From NCBI GenBank assembly GCA_900468535.1, contig UBTY01000040.1, forward strand, positions 49,195 through 113,194: DNA of 64,000 bases, in the 5' to 3' direction. Under the pieces are notes generated by a model, which searched no databases, had not been told where the DNA came from, and worked only from the letters and a program-made list of their open reading frames with translations. A program made the translations under genes and the position numbers. This DNA comes from Hyphomicrobiales bacterium (GTDB taxonomy: Bacteria; Pseudomonadota; Alphaproteobacteria; Rhizobiales; Rhizobiaceae). Below, one piece after another: positions 43,231-52,788 of this stretch (the stretch's first letter is position 1; every line of letters begins with the position of its first letter).

Positions 43231-45234
43231 ATGTTTTCCAATCCTGACCTCCTGAAGTTCATCTTCGGTCGGTTGACCCTAGAATCGATCCCCTATCACG
43301 AGCCCATCCTGGTCGTGACCTTTACGGTCGTGGCACTCGGCGGCATCGCTCTTCTGGGTGTAGTTACCTATTTCAAGCTTTGGGGCTATCTCTGGCGCGA
43401 GTGGCTGACCAGCGTCGATCACAAGAAGATCGGCATCATGTACGTCATCCTTGCGCTCGTCATGCTGCTGCGCGGTTTCTCCGACGCCATCATGATGCGT
43501 TTTCAGCAGGCCATCGCCTTCAACGGATCGGCAGGCTACCTGCCCCCGCATCACTACGACCAGGTCTTCACCGCCCACGGCGTCATCATGATCTTCTTCA
43601 TGGCGATGCCTTTCGTCACGGGCCTGATGAACCTCGTCGTGCCACTGCAGATCGGCGCACGTGACGTTTCCTTCCCCTTCTTGAACAACTTCTCGTTCTG
43701 GATGACGACGGCAGGCGCGATCATCATCATGATTTCGCTCTTCGTCGGCGAATTCGCCCAGACCGGTTGGCTCGCCTATCCGCCGCTGTCGGGATCAGAC
43801 TACAGCCCGGGCGTTGGCGTCGACTATTATATCTGGGGCTTGCAGGTTGCCGGTATCGGCACGACGCTTTCGGGCATCAACCTGATCGCGACCATCGTGA
43901 AGATGCGCGCCCCCGGCATGAGCTTCATGAAGATGCCGGTCTTCACCTGGACGTCGCTCTGCACCAACATCCTGATCGTCGCGACCTTCCCGGTCCTGAC
44001 GGCAACCTTGGCGCTTCTCTCGCTCGATCGTTACGCCGGTACGAACTTCTTCACGAACGACCTCGGCGGCAACCCGATGATGTACATCAACCTCATCTGG
44101 ATCTGGGGCCACCCGGAAGTCTACATCCTCGTACTGCCGGCCTTCGGCATCTTCTCGGAAGTCGTCGCCACCTTCTGTGGCAAGCGTCTCTTCGGTTACG
44201 CCTCGATGGTTTACGCAACCTGCGTTATCATGATCCTGTCGTATCTCGTGTGGCTGCACCACTTCTTCACGATGGGTTCGGGCGCAAGCGTCAACTCGTT
44301 CTTCGGCATCACCACGATGATCATCTCAATCCCGACAGGGGCAAAGATGTTCAACTGGCTGTTCACGATGTACCGCGGCCGCATTCGCTATGAAGTCCCC
44401 ATGTTGTGGACGATGGGCTTCATGGTGACCTTCGTTATCGGTGGCATGACGGGCGTTCTTCTCGCCGTTCCGCCGGCCGACTTCGTACTGCACAACTCGC
44501 TGTTCCTCATCGCCCACTTCCACAACGTCATCATCGGCGGCGTGGTGTTCGGTCTGATGGCCGGCGTGACCTACTGGTTCCCGAAGGCATTCGGCTACAA
44601 GCTCGATCCGTTCTGGGGCAAGATGTCCTTCTGGTTCTGGCTGGTCGGCTTCTACTTCGCCTTCATGCCGCTCTACGTGCTCGGCCTGATGGGCGTCACG
44701 CGCCGCGTGTCGCAGTTCGAGGATCCGTCGCTGCAGATCTGGTTCATCATCGCCGCGTTCGGCGCGGTCCTGATCGCGATCGGTATCGCCAGCTTCATCA
44801 TCCAGCTCATCGTCAGCTTCTTCAAGCGCGAAGAGCTGCGGGATACGACGGGCGACCCATGGAATGGCCGTACGCTGGAATGGTCGACGTCGTCGCCGCC
44901 ACCGGACTACAACTTCGCCTTCACGCCCGTCGTGCACGACCATGACTCATGGTACGACATGAAGTCGCGTGGCTATGCCCGTCCGCTGGAAGGCTTCAAG
45001 CCGATCCATATGCCGAAAAACACCGGAACCGGTGTCATCCTCGGCGCCATCAGCGTCGTCCTCGGCTTTGCGCTCATCTGGTATATGTGGTGGCTCGTCG
45101 TTCTGTCATTCGTCGCCATCCTGGCGGTCGCGATTGGCCATACCTTCAACTACAAGCGTGATTTCTACATCCCCGCGGAAGAAGTCACCGAAACGGAAGG
45201 CAAGCGCACTGCGCTGCTTGCCGAGCAGGTGTAA
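43231..45234 (+). CDS. cyoB: Cytochrome bo3 ubiquinol oxidase subunit I
   Basis: A 667-residue heme-copper oxidase catalytic subunit with about 15 TM helices. It has WIWGHPEVYILVLPAFG (CuB His and cross-linked Tyr), WLHHFFTMG (two CuB His) and IAHFHNVIIGG (heme ligands). It pumps protons while reducing O2 to water with quinol. The length matches E. coli CyoB (663). It is 46 bases downstream of cyoA and 4 bases before cyoC. Confidence 0.97.
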   Translation: MFSNPDLLKFIFGRLTLESIPYHEPILVVTFTVVALGGIALLGVVTYFKLWGYLWREWLTSVDHKKIGIMYVILALVMLLRGFSDAIMMRFQQAIAFNGSAGYLPPHHYDQVFTAHGVIMIFFMAMPFVTGLMNLVVPLQIGARDVSFPFLNNFSFWMTTAGAIIIMISLFVGEFAQTGWLAYPPLSGSDYSPGVGVDYYIWGLQVAGIGTTLSGINLIATIVKMRAPGMSFMKMPVFTWTSLCTNILIVATFPVLTATLALLSLDRYAGTNFFTNDLGGNPMMYINLIWIWGHPEVYILVLPAFGIFSEVVATFCGKRLFGYASMVYATCVIMILSYLVWLHHFFTMGSGASVNSFFGITTMIISIPTGAKMFNWLFTMYRGRIRYEVPMLWTMGFMVTFVIGGMTGVLLAVPPADFVLHNSLFLIAHFHNVIIGGVVFGLMAGVTYWFPKAFGYKLDPFWGKMSFWFWLVGFYFAFMPLYVLGLMGVTRRVSQFEDPSLQIWFIIAAFGAVLIAIGIASFIIQLIVSFFKREELRDTTGDPWNGRTLEWSTSSPPPDYNFAFTPVVHDHDSWYDMKSRGYARPLEGFKPIHMPKNTGTGVILGAISVVLGFALIWYMWWLVVLSFVAILAVAIGHTFNYKRDFYIPAEEVTETEGKRTALLAEQV

Positions 45235-45238
45235 GACC

Positions 45239-45859
45239 ATGAGCGATATAGCGATCGACAAGGCCGACAAGCCTGAATTCTACCTGACCGAGGACCATCA
45301 TCCGGAAGGCAGCACCATGCTGGGCTTCTGGCTGTACCTGATGAGCGACTGCCTCATCTTCGCGGTTCTCTTCGCGACCTACGCCGTTCTCGGCCGCAAT
45401 TATGCGGCCGGGCCTTCCCCGGCCGATCTCTTCGATCTGCCGCTGGTGGCCATCAACACCTCGATGCTGCTTCTGTCGTCCATTACCTATGGTTTTGCGA
45501 TGCTGCAGATGGAGCGCAAGGAAAAGGGCGCGACGCTCTTCTGGCTCGGCGTAACCGGTATCTTCGGCCTCGTCTTCCTCGGGCTCGAACTCTATGAGTT
45601 TGCGCACCTGATCCACGAGGGCGCCGGCCCGACCCGCAGCGCCTTCCTGTCGTGCTTCTTCACGCTGGTCGGTACCCACGGTCTGCACGTCACCTTCGGT
45701 ATCATCTGGCTGATTACGCTGATGGTGCAGGTATCGATGCACGGCCTCATTCCGGAAAATCGTCGTCGCCTGATGTGCCTGTCGATGTTCTGGCACTTCC
45801 TCGACGTCGTCTGGATCGGCGTCTTCTCCTTCGTCTATCTCATGGGAGTCCTCGGATGA
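45239..45859 (+). CDS. cyoC: Cytochrome bo3 ubiquinol oxidase subunit III
   Basis: A 206-residue subunit III with five TM helices (LGFWLYLMSDCLIFAVLFATYAVL and later SCFFTLVGTHGLHVTFG). It stabilises the catalytic core. The ATG at 45239 lies four bases after the cyoB stop; a longer frame upstream overlaps cyoB and is spurious. cyoD overlaps its stop by four bases. Confidence 0.95.
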   Translation: MSDIAIDKADKPEFYLTEDHHPEGSTMLGFWLYLMSDCLIFAVLFATYAVLGRNYAAGPSPADLFDLPLVAINTSMLLLSSITYGFAMLQMERKEKGATLFWLGVTGIFGLVFLGLELYEFAHLIHEGAGPTRSAFLSCFFTLVGTHGLHVTFGIIWLITLMVQVSMHGLIPENRRRLMCLSMFWHFLDVVWIGVFSFVYLMGVLG

Positions 45860-46257
45860 CCTCCAACGCACCCTCCACCGAAGACGCGCACGAGGCCCAT
45901 CACGGCCACAGCCACGGACATGAAGCTGCCCACGGCACGTTCGGCAGCTACATGATCGGCTTTGTTCTGTCGGTCATCCTGACAGCAATCCCGTTCTGGC
46001 TGGTCATGGCCGGCGTGTTCGAGAACTCGGCCGTAACTGCCGCCTGGATCATGGGCCTTGGCGCCATCCAGATCGTCGTTCATATGGTCTTCTTCCTTCA
46101 TATGAACCCGCGCTCGGAAGGCGGCTGGACGATGATGGCGCTGATTTTCACGCTGTTGCTCGTGGCGATCGCGCTCGCCGGTTCGCTCTGGGTCATGCAT
46201 CATCTGAACACCAACATGATGCCAATGAGCCCCGAAATGATGAAGAACATGCCCTAA
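45856..46257 (+). CDS. cyoD: Cytochrome bo3 ubiquinol oxidase subunit IV
   Basis: A 133-residue subunit IV with a histidine-rich N-terminus (HEAHHGHSHGHEAAHG) and three TM helices, ending in a Met-rich tail (NMMPMSPEMMKNMP). It assists CuB site assembly in the bo3 family. It starts on the cyoC stop (ATGA). No cyoE follows; heme O synthase must be encoded elsewhere, as is usual in this group. Confidence 0.93.
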   Translation: MTSNAPSTEDAHEAHHGHSHGHEAAHGTFGSYMIGFVLSVILTAIPFWLVMAGVFENSAVTAAWIMGLGAIQIVVHMVFFLHMNPRSEGGWTMMALIFTLLLVAIALAGSLWVMHHLNTNMMPMSPEMMKNMP

Positions 46258-46265
46258 GGGCGAAA

Positions 46266-46289
46266 GCGGGCGGCGGTCACGCCGCCCGC
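46266..46289 (+). terminator. GC-rich hairpin after cyoD
   Basis: A perfect 10-base GC stem (GCGGGCGGCG with CGCCGCCCGC) around GTCA, followed by AAAGGTTTTTT. It looks like a terminator or attenuator between cyoD and the SURF1 gene. Confidence 0.75.
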
Positions 46290-46304
46290 AAAGGTTTTTT
46301 GGCC

Positions 46305-47060
46305 ATGGCCGACGTTTCCTCCGAAAAATCACAGAGACAGCATACCGCCGCGGGGACCGCGATATTCTGCGGCATGATGGTGTTGTTGATCGCCGCCCTG
46401 ATTTCGCTGGGTGTCTGGCAGATCGAACGGCTTTCCTGGAAAGAGGCACTGATTGCCCGCGTCGATCAACGCGTGCATGCGGAACCCGTCACCGCGCCCG
46501 CACGCGCGGAGTGGGAAAAGGTCAGCCGCGCTACCGACGAATATCGTCATGTGACGGCCGAAGGCACCTTCGACAATGGCAAGGAAACGCTGATCTATGC
46601 ATCGACGACGCTTGGGCCGGGGTATTGGGTCATCACCCCGCTCAATCTCGACGACGGGACTTCAATTCTGATCAATCGCGGCTTCGTCCCGACGGAAAAG
46701 CGCGACCCGGCGACACGTGGCGAAGGCCAGATTTCAACGCCGGTCAAGATTACAGGCCTGCTCAGAATCACTGAGCCGAAAGGCACGCTGATCAAATCCA
46801 ACGATCCAGCCAACGAGCGCTGGTATTCACGTGATGTGGCCGCGATCGCCGAACAGCGCAACGTCGCCAATGTCGCGCCCTTCTTCATTGACGCCGACGT
46901 TACGCAAAACCCGGGTGGCCTTCCCGTCGGCGGGCTGACGCAGATCGCCTTCCCGAACAACCACCTGGTCTACGCGATCACCTGGTTTGTGCTGGCAATC
47001 ATGGCCGTGGGCCTTCTCGCCTTTGTGCTTCGCAGCGAACTGCGCTCGCGCCGCCGCTGA
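46305..47060 (+). CDS. SURF1-family oxidase assembly protein
   Basis: A 251-residue protein with TM helices near both ends and a periplasmic domain between, containing YASTTLGPGYWVITPLNLDDGTSILINRGFVP, a hallmark of SURF1 (quoted in parts). SURF1 proteins help insert heme a or o into heme-copper oxidases. Its place in the cyo cluster suggests a quinol-oxidase-specific SURF1, as in Paracoccus. ATG 46305 is preferred over the TTG at 46299. Its stop abuts that of the convergent FAD-protein gene (TGATCA). Confidence 0.88.
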   Translation: MADVSSEKSQRQHTAAGTAIFCGMMVLLIAALISLGVWQIERLSWKEALIARVDQRVHAEPVTAPARAEWEKVSRATDEYRHVTAEGTFDNGKETLIYASTTLGPGYWVITPLNLDDGTSILINRGFVPTEKRDPATRGEGQISTPVKITGLLRITEPKGTLIKSNDPANERWYSRDVAAIAEQRNVANVAPFFIDADVTQNPGGLPVGGLTQIAFPNNHLVYAITWFVLAIMAVGLLAFVLRSELRSRRR

Positions 47061-48467
47061 TCAGACGGCCTTGCTCCGCGGATAGAACCGCTCTGCAACA
47101 TGTTCGCCAACGGCATAGGCTTGGCTGACAATCTCCGGAACGAGATCGATATCCGGCAGGCTGCCAAGCCCAAGCGGGCCGACAGCAAACAACCCATCCA
47201 CAATTGATCCGTCCTCAAGGCACGGCTGGCCACGCTGGTCGACAGCCAGACCGAGCGATAGCTCGTCCGGCATGGCAAGACCCTGATCAAGCAGGCTTGC
47301 CAGCAGCCGCGTATTCATTTGGGGACCGCGGCAGCGGCAGTCCAATACGCGCTCGGCATGTACGATCTCTTCTGACGGTGAGCCGGCAGGACGGAAGAAG
47401 ACACCACCGAAGCCCTGCCTTACGACGACACCACGGCGCAGAAGCGTGTTGCCACCGGCCAGTTCACTCTGAAGCCGGGCATAGATGGCCTCCGGCAGCC
47501 GGTTACGATGGCTGTCGTAGATGGCGCGAAGATGCCGATTGAACTGGCGCTTCTGATGGGCCGGCAATCCGCGCCAGAGCGAGCGTGCATGCTTGCGCAG
47601 CCCATTCATCACCGATTGCCAGCTTCGGCCTCCTTCCTCGGCTTCGCGGCAGGCACTGCGGATAAAGCGCAGGATCTCGGGAAGGGTCGATGGCAGCGTG
47701 TCCGCGGGGAAAACTGGATCGGCGGCGTTTGGCGTATGGCTCTGCGGCAGGAAGCCGTGCCGCGAGAGAATTGTGATCTGGCCACGATAGCCGGAATCGC
47801 GAAGCTGCAGCAGATGATCAACGACCCGGATGCCGCTGCCGAGAAGGATTGTGTGAGGCCGGGCAACAAGGCGTTGCGCTCTTACCGGAGACGCCGCTTC
47901 TTCAGTCTCGGCCGCGTCCGGAAGCCCGTAGCCGGTTGCGAGAATGACTGTATCGAAAAGGGGGTTGGCAGGGTTGGCGCTCTCGAGCAGGAAGCGGTTG
48001 CCATGGCTTCTGCGGATCGCCACGACCGGTTCGTGACAGACCTGAACCGTGATGTCCTGGCGGGCAGACAATGCCTCTGAAAAGCGCTGATAGACGTAGT
48101 CGCTGAAAATTTCCTTCGGCACGAAGATCTGGCGGAACCCCGGGATCGCCGCAGGTACGGCGGCGCGGAATTCCGCGTTGCTACAGAGCCAGTCGTTGAA
48201 ATCGTCGTTGTCGCCAAGTGAAACCGAAAGGTCCCGGACACGCGTGTTGAGGATCGTCAATGCACGCGCGGAGGAAAGCGCCTGCCCGCCGCTTACAGAG
48301 GAGTTCGGGTCGAAAAGTTGAAGATGAAACGGCGTGCGAACCGTCTTCATTAGAGCGATCGCCATCATCATTCCGGAAAACCCACGGCCAACAACGGCAA
48401 AACGCGGTATCGCGGAGATCTGTGCCGCCGCCGCTGACTTCGAAGAAAACAGGCCTTGAACCGTCAT
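47061..48467 (-). CDS. FAD/NAD(P)-binding protein (COG4529 type)
   Basis: A 468-residue protein with an N-terminal dinucleotide fold (RFAVVGRGFSGMMMAIALMKT) and the motif ALTILNTRVRDLSV typical of the PF13454 family. A second GxGxR-type stretch, ILLGSGIRVVDHLLQL, sits mid-protein. Related proteins are uncharacterised flavoproteins similar to hydroxyacylglutathione- or lysine-oxygenase-like enzymes; the reaction is unknown. ATG 48467 is preceded by AGGGGAG at eight bases; the upstream ATG at 48515 is weaker. It has no obvious operon partner. Confidence 0.75.
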   Translation of the reverse strand: MTVQGLFSSKSAAAAQISAIPRFAVVGRGFSGMMMAIALMKTVRTPFHLQLFDPNSSVSGGQALSSARALTILNTRVRDLSVSLGDNDDFNDWLCSNAEFRAAVPAAIPGFRQIFVPKEIFSDYVYQRFSEALSARQDITVQVCHEPVVAIRRSHGNRFLLESANPANPLFDTVILATGYGLPDAAETEEAASPVRAQRLVARPHTILLGSGIRVVDHLLQLRDSGYRGQITILSRHGFLPQSHTPNAADPVFPADTLPSTLPEILRFIRSACREAEEGGRSWQSVMNGLRKHARSLWRGLPAHQKRQFNRHLRAIYDSHRNRLPEAIYARLQSELAGGNTLLRRGVVVRQGFGGVFFRPAGSPSEEIVHAERVLDCRCRGPQMNTRLLASLLDQGLAMPDELSLGLAVDQRGQPCLEDGSIVDGLFAVGPLGLGSLPDIDLVPEIVSQAYAVGEHVAERFYPRSKAV

Positions 48468-48875
48468 CTCAACTCCCCTGCGACCGTCTGCGCATCGTGT
48501 CTCGACTGGTTTCAACGCGGGAAGAACCGTTCGCGCGTTGAGCTTGGTTCACGCGGTTTTGAACCGCTGATAGTCTATCAAACTAGTCGTGTATGAAAGC
48601 TCCAAAAGACGCTTTAGGCAAGCCCTTTGTTCCCGGGCACCGTGTAGCTGCATGGCAAACAGCTGTAATCATTGCCACATTTCGCTCTCCAACAGCGATG
48701 TTTTGGTATGTGACCACACCGTTTTTCGCGCTCACGATAAAATAACCAACTGGTGAATTATTGACTTGAAGGGCCGTGAGGAATCGGCAAAAGTAAGGGC
48801 GCTAATCAATCCCTTCATGGATTCGCCGTCTTTCCGGACCAGCGTCCGACCACACCTCTGTTTTGGAACATTACC
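48468..48875. other. Divergent intergenic region upstream of ABC exporter operon
   Basis: A 408-base gap between divergent genes, AT-rich around 48720-48780, without a recognisable gene. TTGACT at 48761 has no good -10 at the expected spacing. It probably carries the exporter promoter. Confidence 0.45.
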
Positions 48876-50729
48876 GTGAGCAGCGATGCTTTAACACGCA
48901 CGACGAAGCCATCGGCCTCGATGGCGAAGGCGACTGCGGCAGGCTGGGGCAAAGGCCTCTTTACGCTCGTCCGCATCACCGTCATGGCATTTCGCCATCC
49001 CTGGCAATCCGGCTTCGCCATCGGCGCGACCCTGGTGGCTTCCACCTTCCAACTGATGATCCCTCGCCTCCTCGGCCACGCCGTCGATCACACGCAGATG
49101 GCGATGGAAGGCGGTCAGGCCGGGCAGATCGCGCAGGATGCGCTGCTGACGACAGCATTGATGCTGCTCGGCGCCAGCGTCCTTCGCGGCATCTTCACGA
49201 TGATCCAGAACTATTTCAGCGAGAGCGTCGGCCATCATATGGGCTACGAGCTCCGCCTTGCCTGTTACGAGAAAATCCAGCGCCTTTCCTTCAGCTTTCA
49301 TGACAGCGTCCATTCCGGCGACCTGATTACCGTCGGTCTGCTCGACCTCGAAGGCGTGCGCATGTATTTCTCGACGGCGCTCGTGCGCATGGTGCTCCTG
49401 ACCATGCTGATCGGAATCGGCGCGTACATGCTGCTTTCCACCGACGTCGTGCTCGGCCTTCTCGCCTTGAGCTTCGTGCCTTTCGTTGCCTGGCGCTCCT
49501 CGGTCACGCAGCTGAAGTTGCGCGCGACCTGGCTCGACCTGCAGGAACGGCTGTCGGTGCTGACACGCATCATGGAAGAAAATCTCGGTGGCATCCGTGT
49601 CGTGCGGGCCTTTGCCGCGCAGGCACACGAGATGATGAAGTTCGAGGGGGCTTCGAAGAACGCCTTGACGCTCGCTCACCAGCGCGTCGGCATCCGTGTC
49701 GTCAACACCAGCGCCATGACCTTCTCCTTCTTCGCAGCCATGGGCCTCGTCCTTTGGATTGGCGGCGGCAAGGTCATGTCGGGTGAGATTACCGTCGGTA
49801 CCCTCGCATCGTTCCTGACGTTCATGACGATCCTGCAGATGCCCGTCCGCCAGCTCGGCCTCATGGTCAACGCTTTCGCGCGCGCCTCGACCTGCGGTAC
49901 CCGGCTGTTCAATCTGCTCGATCTTGAGATTGCCGTGCGCGATGCGCCTGACGCCAAGGATCTGGCGCTGACCGAGGGGACGCTTCGCTTCGAGAATGTA
50001 AGCTTCGCCTATCCAAGCTCGCCGATGCACGAAGTTCTCAGCAACGTCTCCTTCGAAGCAAGACGCGGTGAGACGATTGGCATTGTCGGACCACCCGGCA
50101 GCGGCAAGTCGACGCTTGCCCATCTGATCCCGCGTTTCTACGACGTCACCAAGGGCAAGATCACCCTCGATGACCAGGACATCCGCAAGGCTACGCTGCA
50201 GTCGCTGCGCCGCGCGGTCGCCGTTGTCCAGCAGGATTCCTTCCTGTTCACCACCTCGATCGAAAACAACATCGCTTATGGTGATCCATGGGCGAAGGAA
50301 GGCCGGATCGAGCGCGCCAGCGAAAGTGCCCAATTGCACAACTACGTGCTTGGCCTGCCGACCGGCTACGGCACTGTTGTCGGTGAGCGTGGCGTGTCGC
50401 TATCGGGTGGCCAGCGTCAGCGCCTGTCGATCGCCCGTGCACTCATGTTGAAACCCGCCGTCATGGTCTTCGACGATTCGACGGCGGCGATCGATGCAGC
50501 CACCGAACAGCGCATCCGCTCCGCAATGCGCAAATACGCGGCCGATCGCGTCACCATCATTGTTGCACACCGCCTGAGCTCGCTGATGCACGCTGACCAG
50601 ATCCTGTTTGTCGAGAACGGGGAAATCGTCGAACGGGGCACGCACGAGGAGCTGCTGGCAGCCGGCGGGCGCTACAAGGCGCTCTACGATCTGCAGGTGC
50701 GGCCGGGCGACGAGGCGCTTAGCGCCTAA
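48876..50729 (+). CDS. Heterodimeric ABC exporter subunit 1 (degenerate Walker B)
   Basis: A 617-residue fused TMD-NBD exporter (six TM helices, about 45-345; NBD about 365-600). Walker A GPPGSGKST and signature LSGGQRQR are canonical, but Walker B reads VMVFDDSTAAID, with Asp in place of the catalytic Glu. It starts with GTG 48876. The next exporter gene has the complementary pattern, so the two form an asymmetric heterodimer like TM287/288 or BmrCD. The substrate (lipid, drug or peptide) is unknown. Confidence 0.88.
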   Translation: MSSDALTRTTKPSASMAKATAAGWGKGLFTLVRITVMAFRHPWQSGFAIGATLVASTFQLMIPRLLGHAVDHTQMAMEGGQAGQIAQDALLTTALMLLGASVLRGIFTMIQNYFSESVGHHMGYELRLACYEKIQRLSFSFHDSVHSGDLITVGLLDLEGVRMYFSTALVRMVLLTMLIGIGAYMLLSTDVVLGLLALSFVPFVAWRSSVTQLKLRATWLDLQERLSVLTRIMEENLGGIRVVRAFAAQAHEMMKFEGASKNALTLAHQRVGIRVVNTSAMTFSFFAAMGLVLWIGGGKVMSGEITVGTLASFLTFMTILQMPVRQLGLMVNAFARASTCGTRLFNLLDLEIAVRDAPDAKDLALTEGTLRFENVSFAYPSSPMHEVLSNVSFEARRGETIGIVGPPGSGKSTLAHLIPRFYDVTKGKITLDDQDIRKATLQSLRRAVAVVQQDSFLFTTSIENNIAYGDPWAKEGRIERASESAQLHNYVLGLPTGYGTVVGERGVSLSGGQRQRLSIARALMLKPAVMVFDDSTAAIDAATEQRIRSAMRKYAADRVTIIVAHRLSSLMHADQILFVENGEIVERGTHEELLAAGGRYKALYDLQVRPGDEALSA

Positions 50730-50830
50730 GCATCGGCCCGAGAATCGGAACCGATTTTCGGAAAGCCTGATGCGTAGATTCAATAAGATAGAGCGTCCTT
50801 TGTACGTCCTTAAGGACGCACGGCGCTCTA
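50730..50830. repeat. RIME1-like rhizobial intergenic mosaic element
   Basis: About 101 bases made of two palindromes: CCGAGAATCGG/CCGATTTTCGG (50738-50761, approximate) and TAGAGCGTCC...GGACG..GCGCTCTA (50791-50830), joined by a GATGCGTAGATTC linker. This matches my memory of the RIME1 element scattered between genes in Rhizobiaceae. It fills the space between the two exporter genes and ends one base before the second gene's ribosome site. Confidence 0.72.
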
Positions 50831-50842
50831 GGGAGGAATGAA

Positions 50843-52741
50843 ATGGCCGAAGAACTGGAAACCGAACGCTCCGACGTTCGCGAGGACGGACGCCGCCCGC
50901 CGCGGGCAGTCGTCGGCTCGCATCGCGTCGAAGAGGAGATGTTCGGCAAGGCCTTCGATGGCAACATCATCAAGCGCATCTGGGCATTCGTGCATCCCTA
51001 CCGGCGGCAGGTTCTGCTATCGGTAGCTGCCGTCCTGACCTTCACGACCATGCAGTTGCTGATCCCGCTGATCATCCGCTATGCGATCGATCACGGCATG
51101 CAGCCGGGCGGAAGCCATTCCGCGCTAACCTGGGCGATGATCGCCTTTCTTGCGGCCATTTTGATCAACTACTGTGCCAGCTACTGGCAGGAGACGCTGG
51201 TCGGCAATGTCGCGGAGGAAGTTCTTTTCGATATCCGCAAGGCGATGTTTTCGCATCTGCAGCGGGTCTCGCTCTCCTTCATGGACAAGACCGAGGTCGG
51301 TCGCCTGATGTCCCGCCTGCAGGGCGACGTCAACTCGATGCAGGAATTTCTGGAAACCTCGGTCCTCTCGGTCGGCGATATCGTGCTGCTATTCGGCATC
51401 GTTTTCGTCATGCTCTACCTCGACTTCAAGCTTGGTCTTCTGACGCTATCGGTTCTGCCGATCCTGTTTGTCGTTCGCCTCTTCTGGCTGCCGCTCGCGC
51501 GCAAGTCCTTCATGGCAGCGCATGAGACCAATTCCGTCGCCAACGGGGCATTGGCTGAAGCGATCCACGGTGTGCGCGCTGTCCAGAGCATGGATCGCCA
51601 GGGCGTTAACTTCATGCTCTATGACGACAAGGCGAAGGCGAACCTGAAAACGCACCTGACAGCGGCGCGATACGCCCAGGTCATGGTGCCGATCGTGGAC
51701 TCCTTGACCGGTGTTGCCATGGCACTCGTCATCGTCGTCGGCGGCGCGCGTGTCCTCAACCAGGCGCTCGATGTTGGCGTGCTCGTCGCCTTCCTGTTTT
51801 ACATCCAGCGCTTCTTTGATCCAATCCGCTCGCTGACGCTGCAGTATTCGGTGATGCAGCGCGCCATGGCATCCGGTCAGCGGCTGACAGAGGTTCTCGA
51901 CGTTCCCGTCGAGATCAGGGACGCGCCAAATGCAAAAGAACTTTCCGCCGACATGGACGGCTCGGTGGAGTTTCGCGATGTGGTCTTCGGCTATCATCCG
52001 AAACATCCAGTCCTGAAGCACGTGAGCTTCAAGGTGAACCCCGGCGAAACGGTTGCCCTTGTCGGCCCAACCGGTTCCGGCAAGTCGAGCTGCATGTCGC
52101 TGATCCATCGTTTCTACGATGTGCAGCAGGGACAGGTGCTGGTCGGCGGACACGATGTGCGCGACCTGACGCAGGATTCGCTCGGCAACCAGATCGCCAT
52201 GGTTCTTCAGGAGCCTTTCCTGTTTACCGGCACGGTTTTCGAGAACATTCGCTATCACAAGGCGGAAGCGACCCGCGAACAGGTCATCGAAGCGGCAAAG
52301 GCTGTCGGCGCTCACGACTTCATCATGCGCTTGCCTGAGGGCTATGACAGCATGCTCGGCGAGCGCGGCGGTAATCTCTCGCTCGGCCAGCGCCAGCTTC
52401 TGAGCTTTGCCCGTGCCCTTGTTGCCGACGCGAAAATCCTGGTGCTCGACGAGGCAACGGCGAACATCGACAGCTACACCGAGATGCTGATCCAGAAGGC
52501 GCTCGTCAAGCTTCTCGAAAACCGGACCGGGCTGGTGATCGCCCATCGCCTCGCCACCATCCGGGAGGCGGATCGCATCATCGTGCTGCAAAACGGCGAA
52601 CTGATCGAGAGTGGCAACCATCAGCAACTGATGAAGAACCGCAAGCTCTATTCGCGGCTCTATAACCTCAACTATGCGTCCTTCGACGACATTCCGGACG
52701 CCGTGCTCGAAGAGACGACGGCGAACGGTTCAGCGACTTAG
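50843..52741 (+). CDS. Heterodimeric ABC exporter subunit 2 (degenerate signature)
   Basis: A 632-residue fused exporter with an N-terminal cytoplasmic extension (about 50 residues), six TM helices, then NBD. Walker A GPTGSGKSS and Walker B ILVLDEATANID (Glu present) are intact, but the signature is LSLGQRQ instead of LSGGQ. Combined with subunit 1, one ATP site is canonical and one degenerate. GGGAGGA lies five bases before the ATG at 50843. It is co-transcribed with subunit 1 despite the RIME-like repeat. Confidence 0.9.
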   Translation: MAEELETERSDVREDGRRPPRAVVGSHRVEEEMFGKAFDGNIIKRIWAFVHPYRRQVLLSVAAVLTFTTMQLLIPLIIRYAIDHGMQPGGSHSALTWAMIAFLAAILINYCASYWQETLVGNVAEEVLFDIRKAMFSHLQRVSLSFMDKTEVGRLMSRLQGDVNSMQEFLETSVLSVGDIVLLFGIVFVMLYLDFKLGLLTLSVLPILFVVRLFWLPLARKSFMAAHETNSVANGALAEAIHGVRAVQSMDRQGVNFMLYDDKAKANLKTHLTAARYAQVMVPIVDSLTGVAMALVIVVGGARVLNQALDVGVLVAFLFYIQRFFDPIRSLTLQYSVMQRAMASGQRLTEVLDVPVEIRDAPNAKELSADMDGSVEFRDVVFGYHPKHPVLKHVSFKVNPGETVALVGPTGSGKSSCMSLIHRFYDVQQGQVLVGGHDVRDLTQDSLGNQIAMVLQEPFLFTGTVFENIRYHKAEATREQVIEAAKAVGAHDFIMRLPEGYDSMLGERGGNLSLGQRQLLSFARALVADAKILVLDEATANIDSYTEMLIQKALVKLLENRTGLVIAHRLATIREADRIIVLQNGELIESGNHQQLMKNRKLYSRLYNLNYASFDDIPDAVLEETTANGSAT

Positions 52742-52788
52742 AATCAAGCCTTCCAAGCAAAGCCACTATTCGAAGAGGAGGATCTTCC

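Noticed and set aside
48891..50339. 482-codon open frame antisense to ABC exporter subunit 1
   Set aside because: Charged, low-complexity shadow; the + strand has intact Walker motifs.
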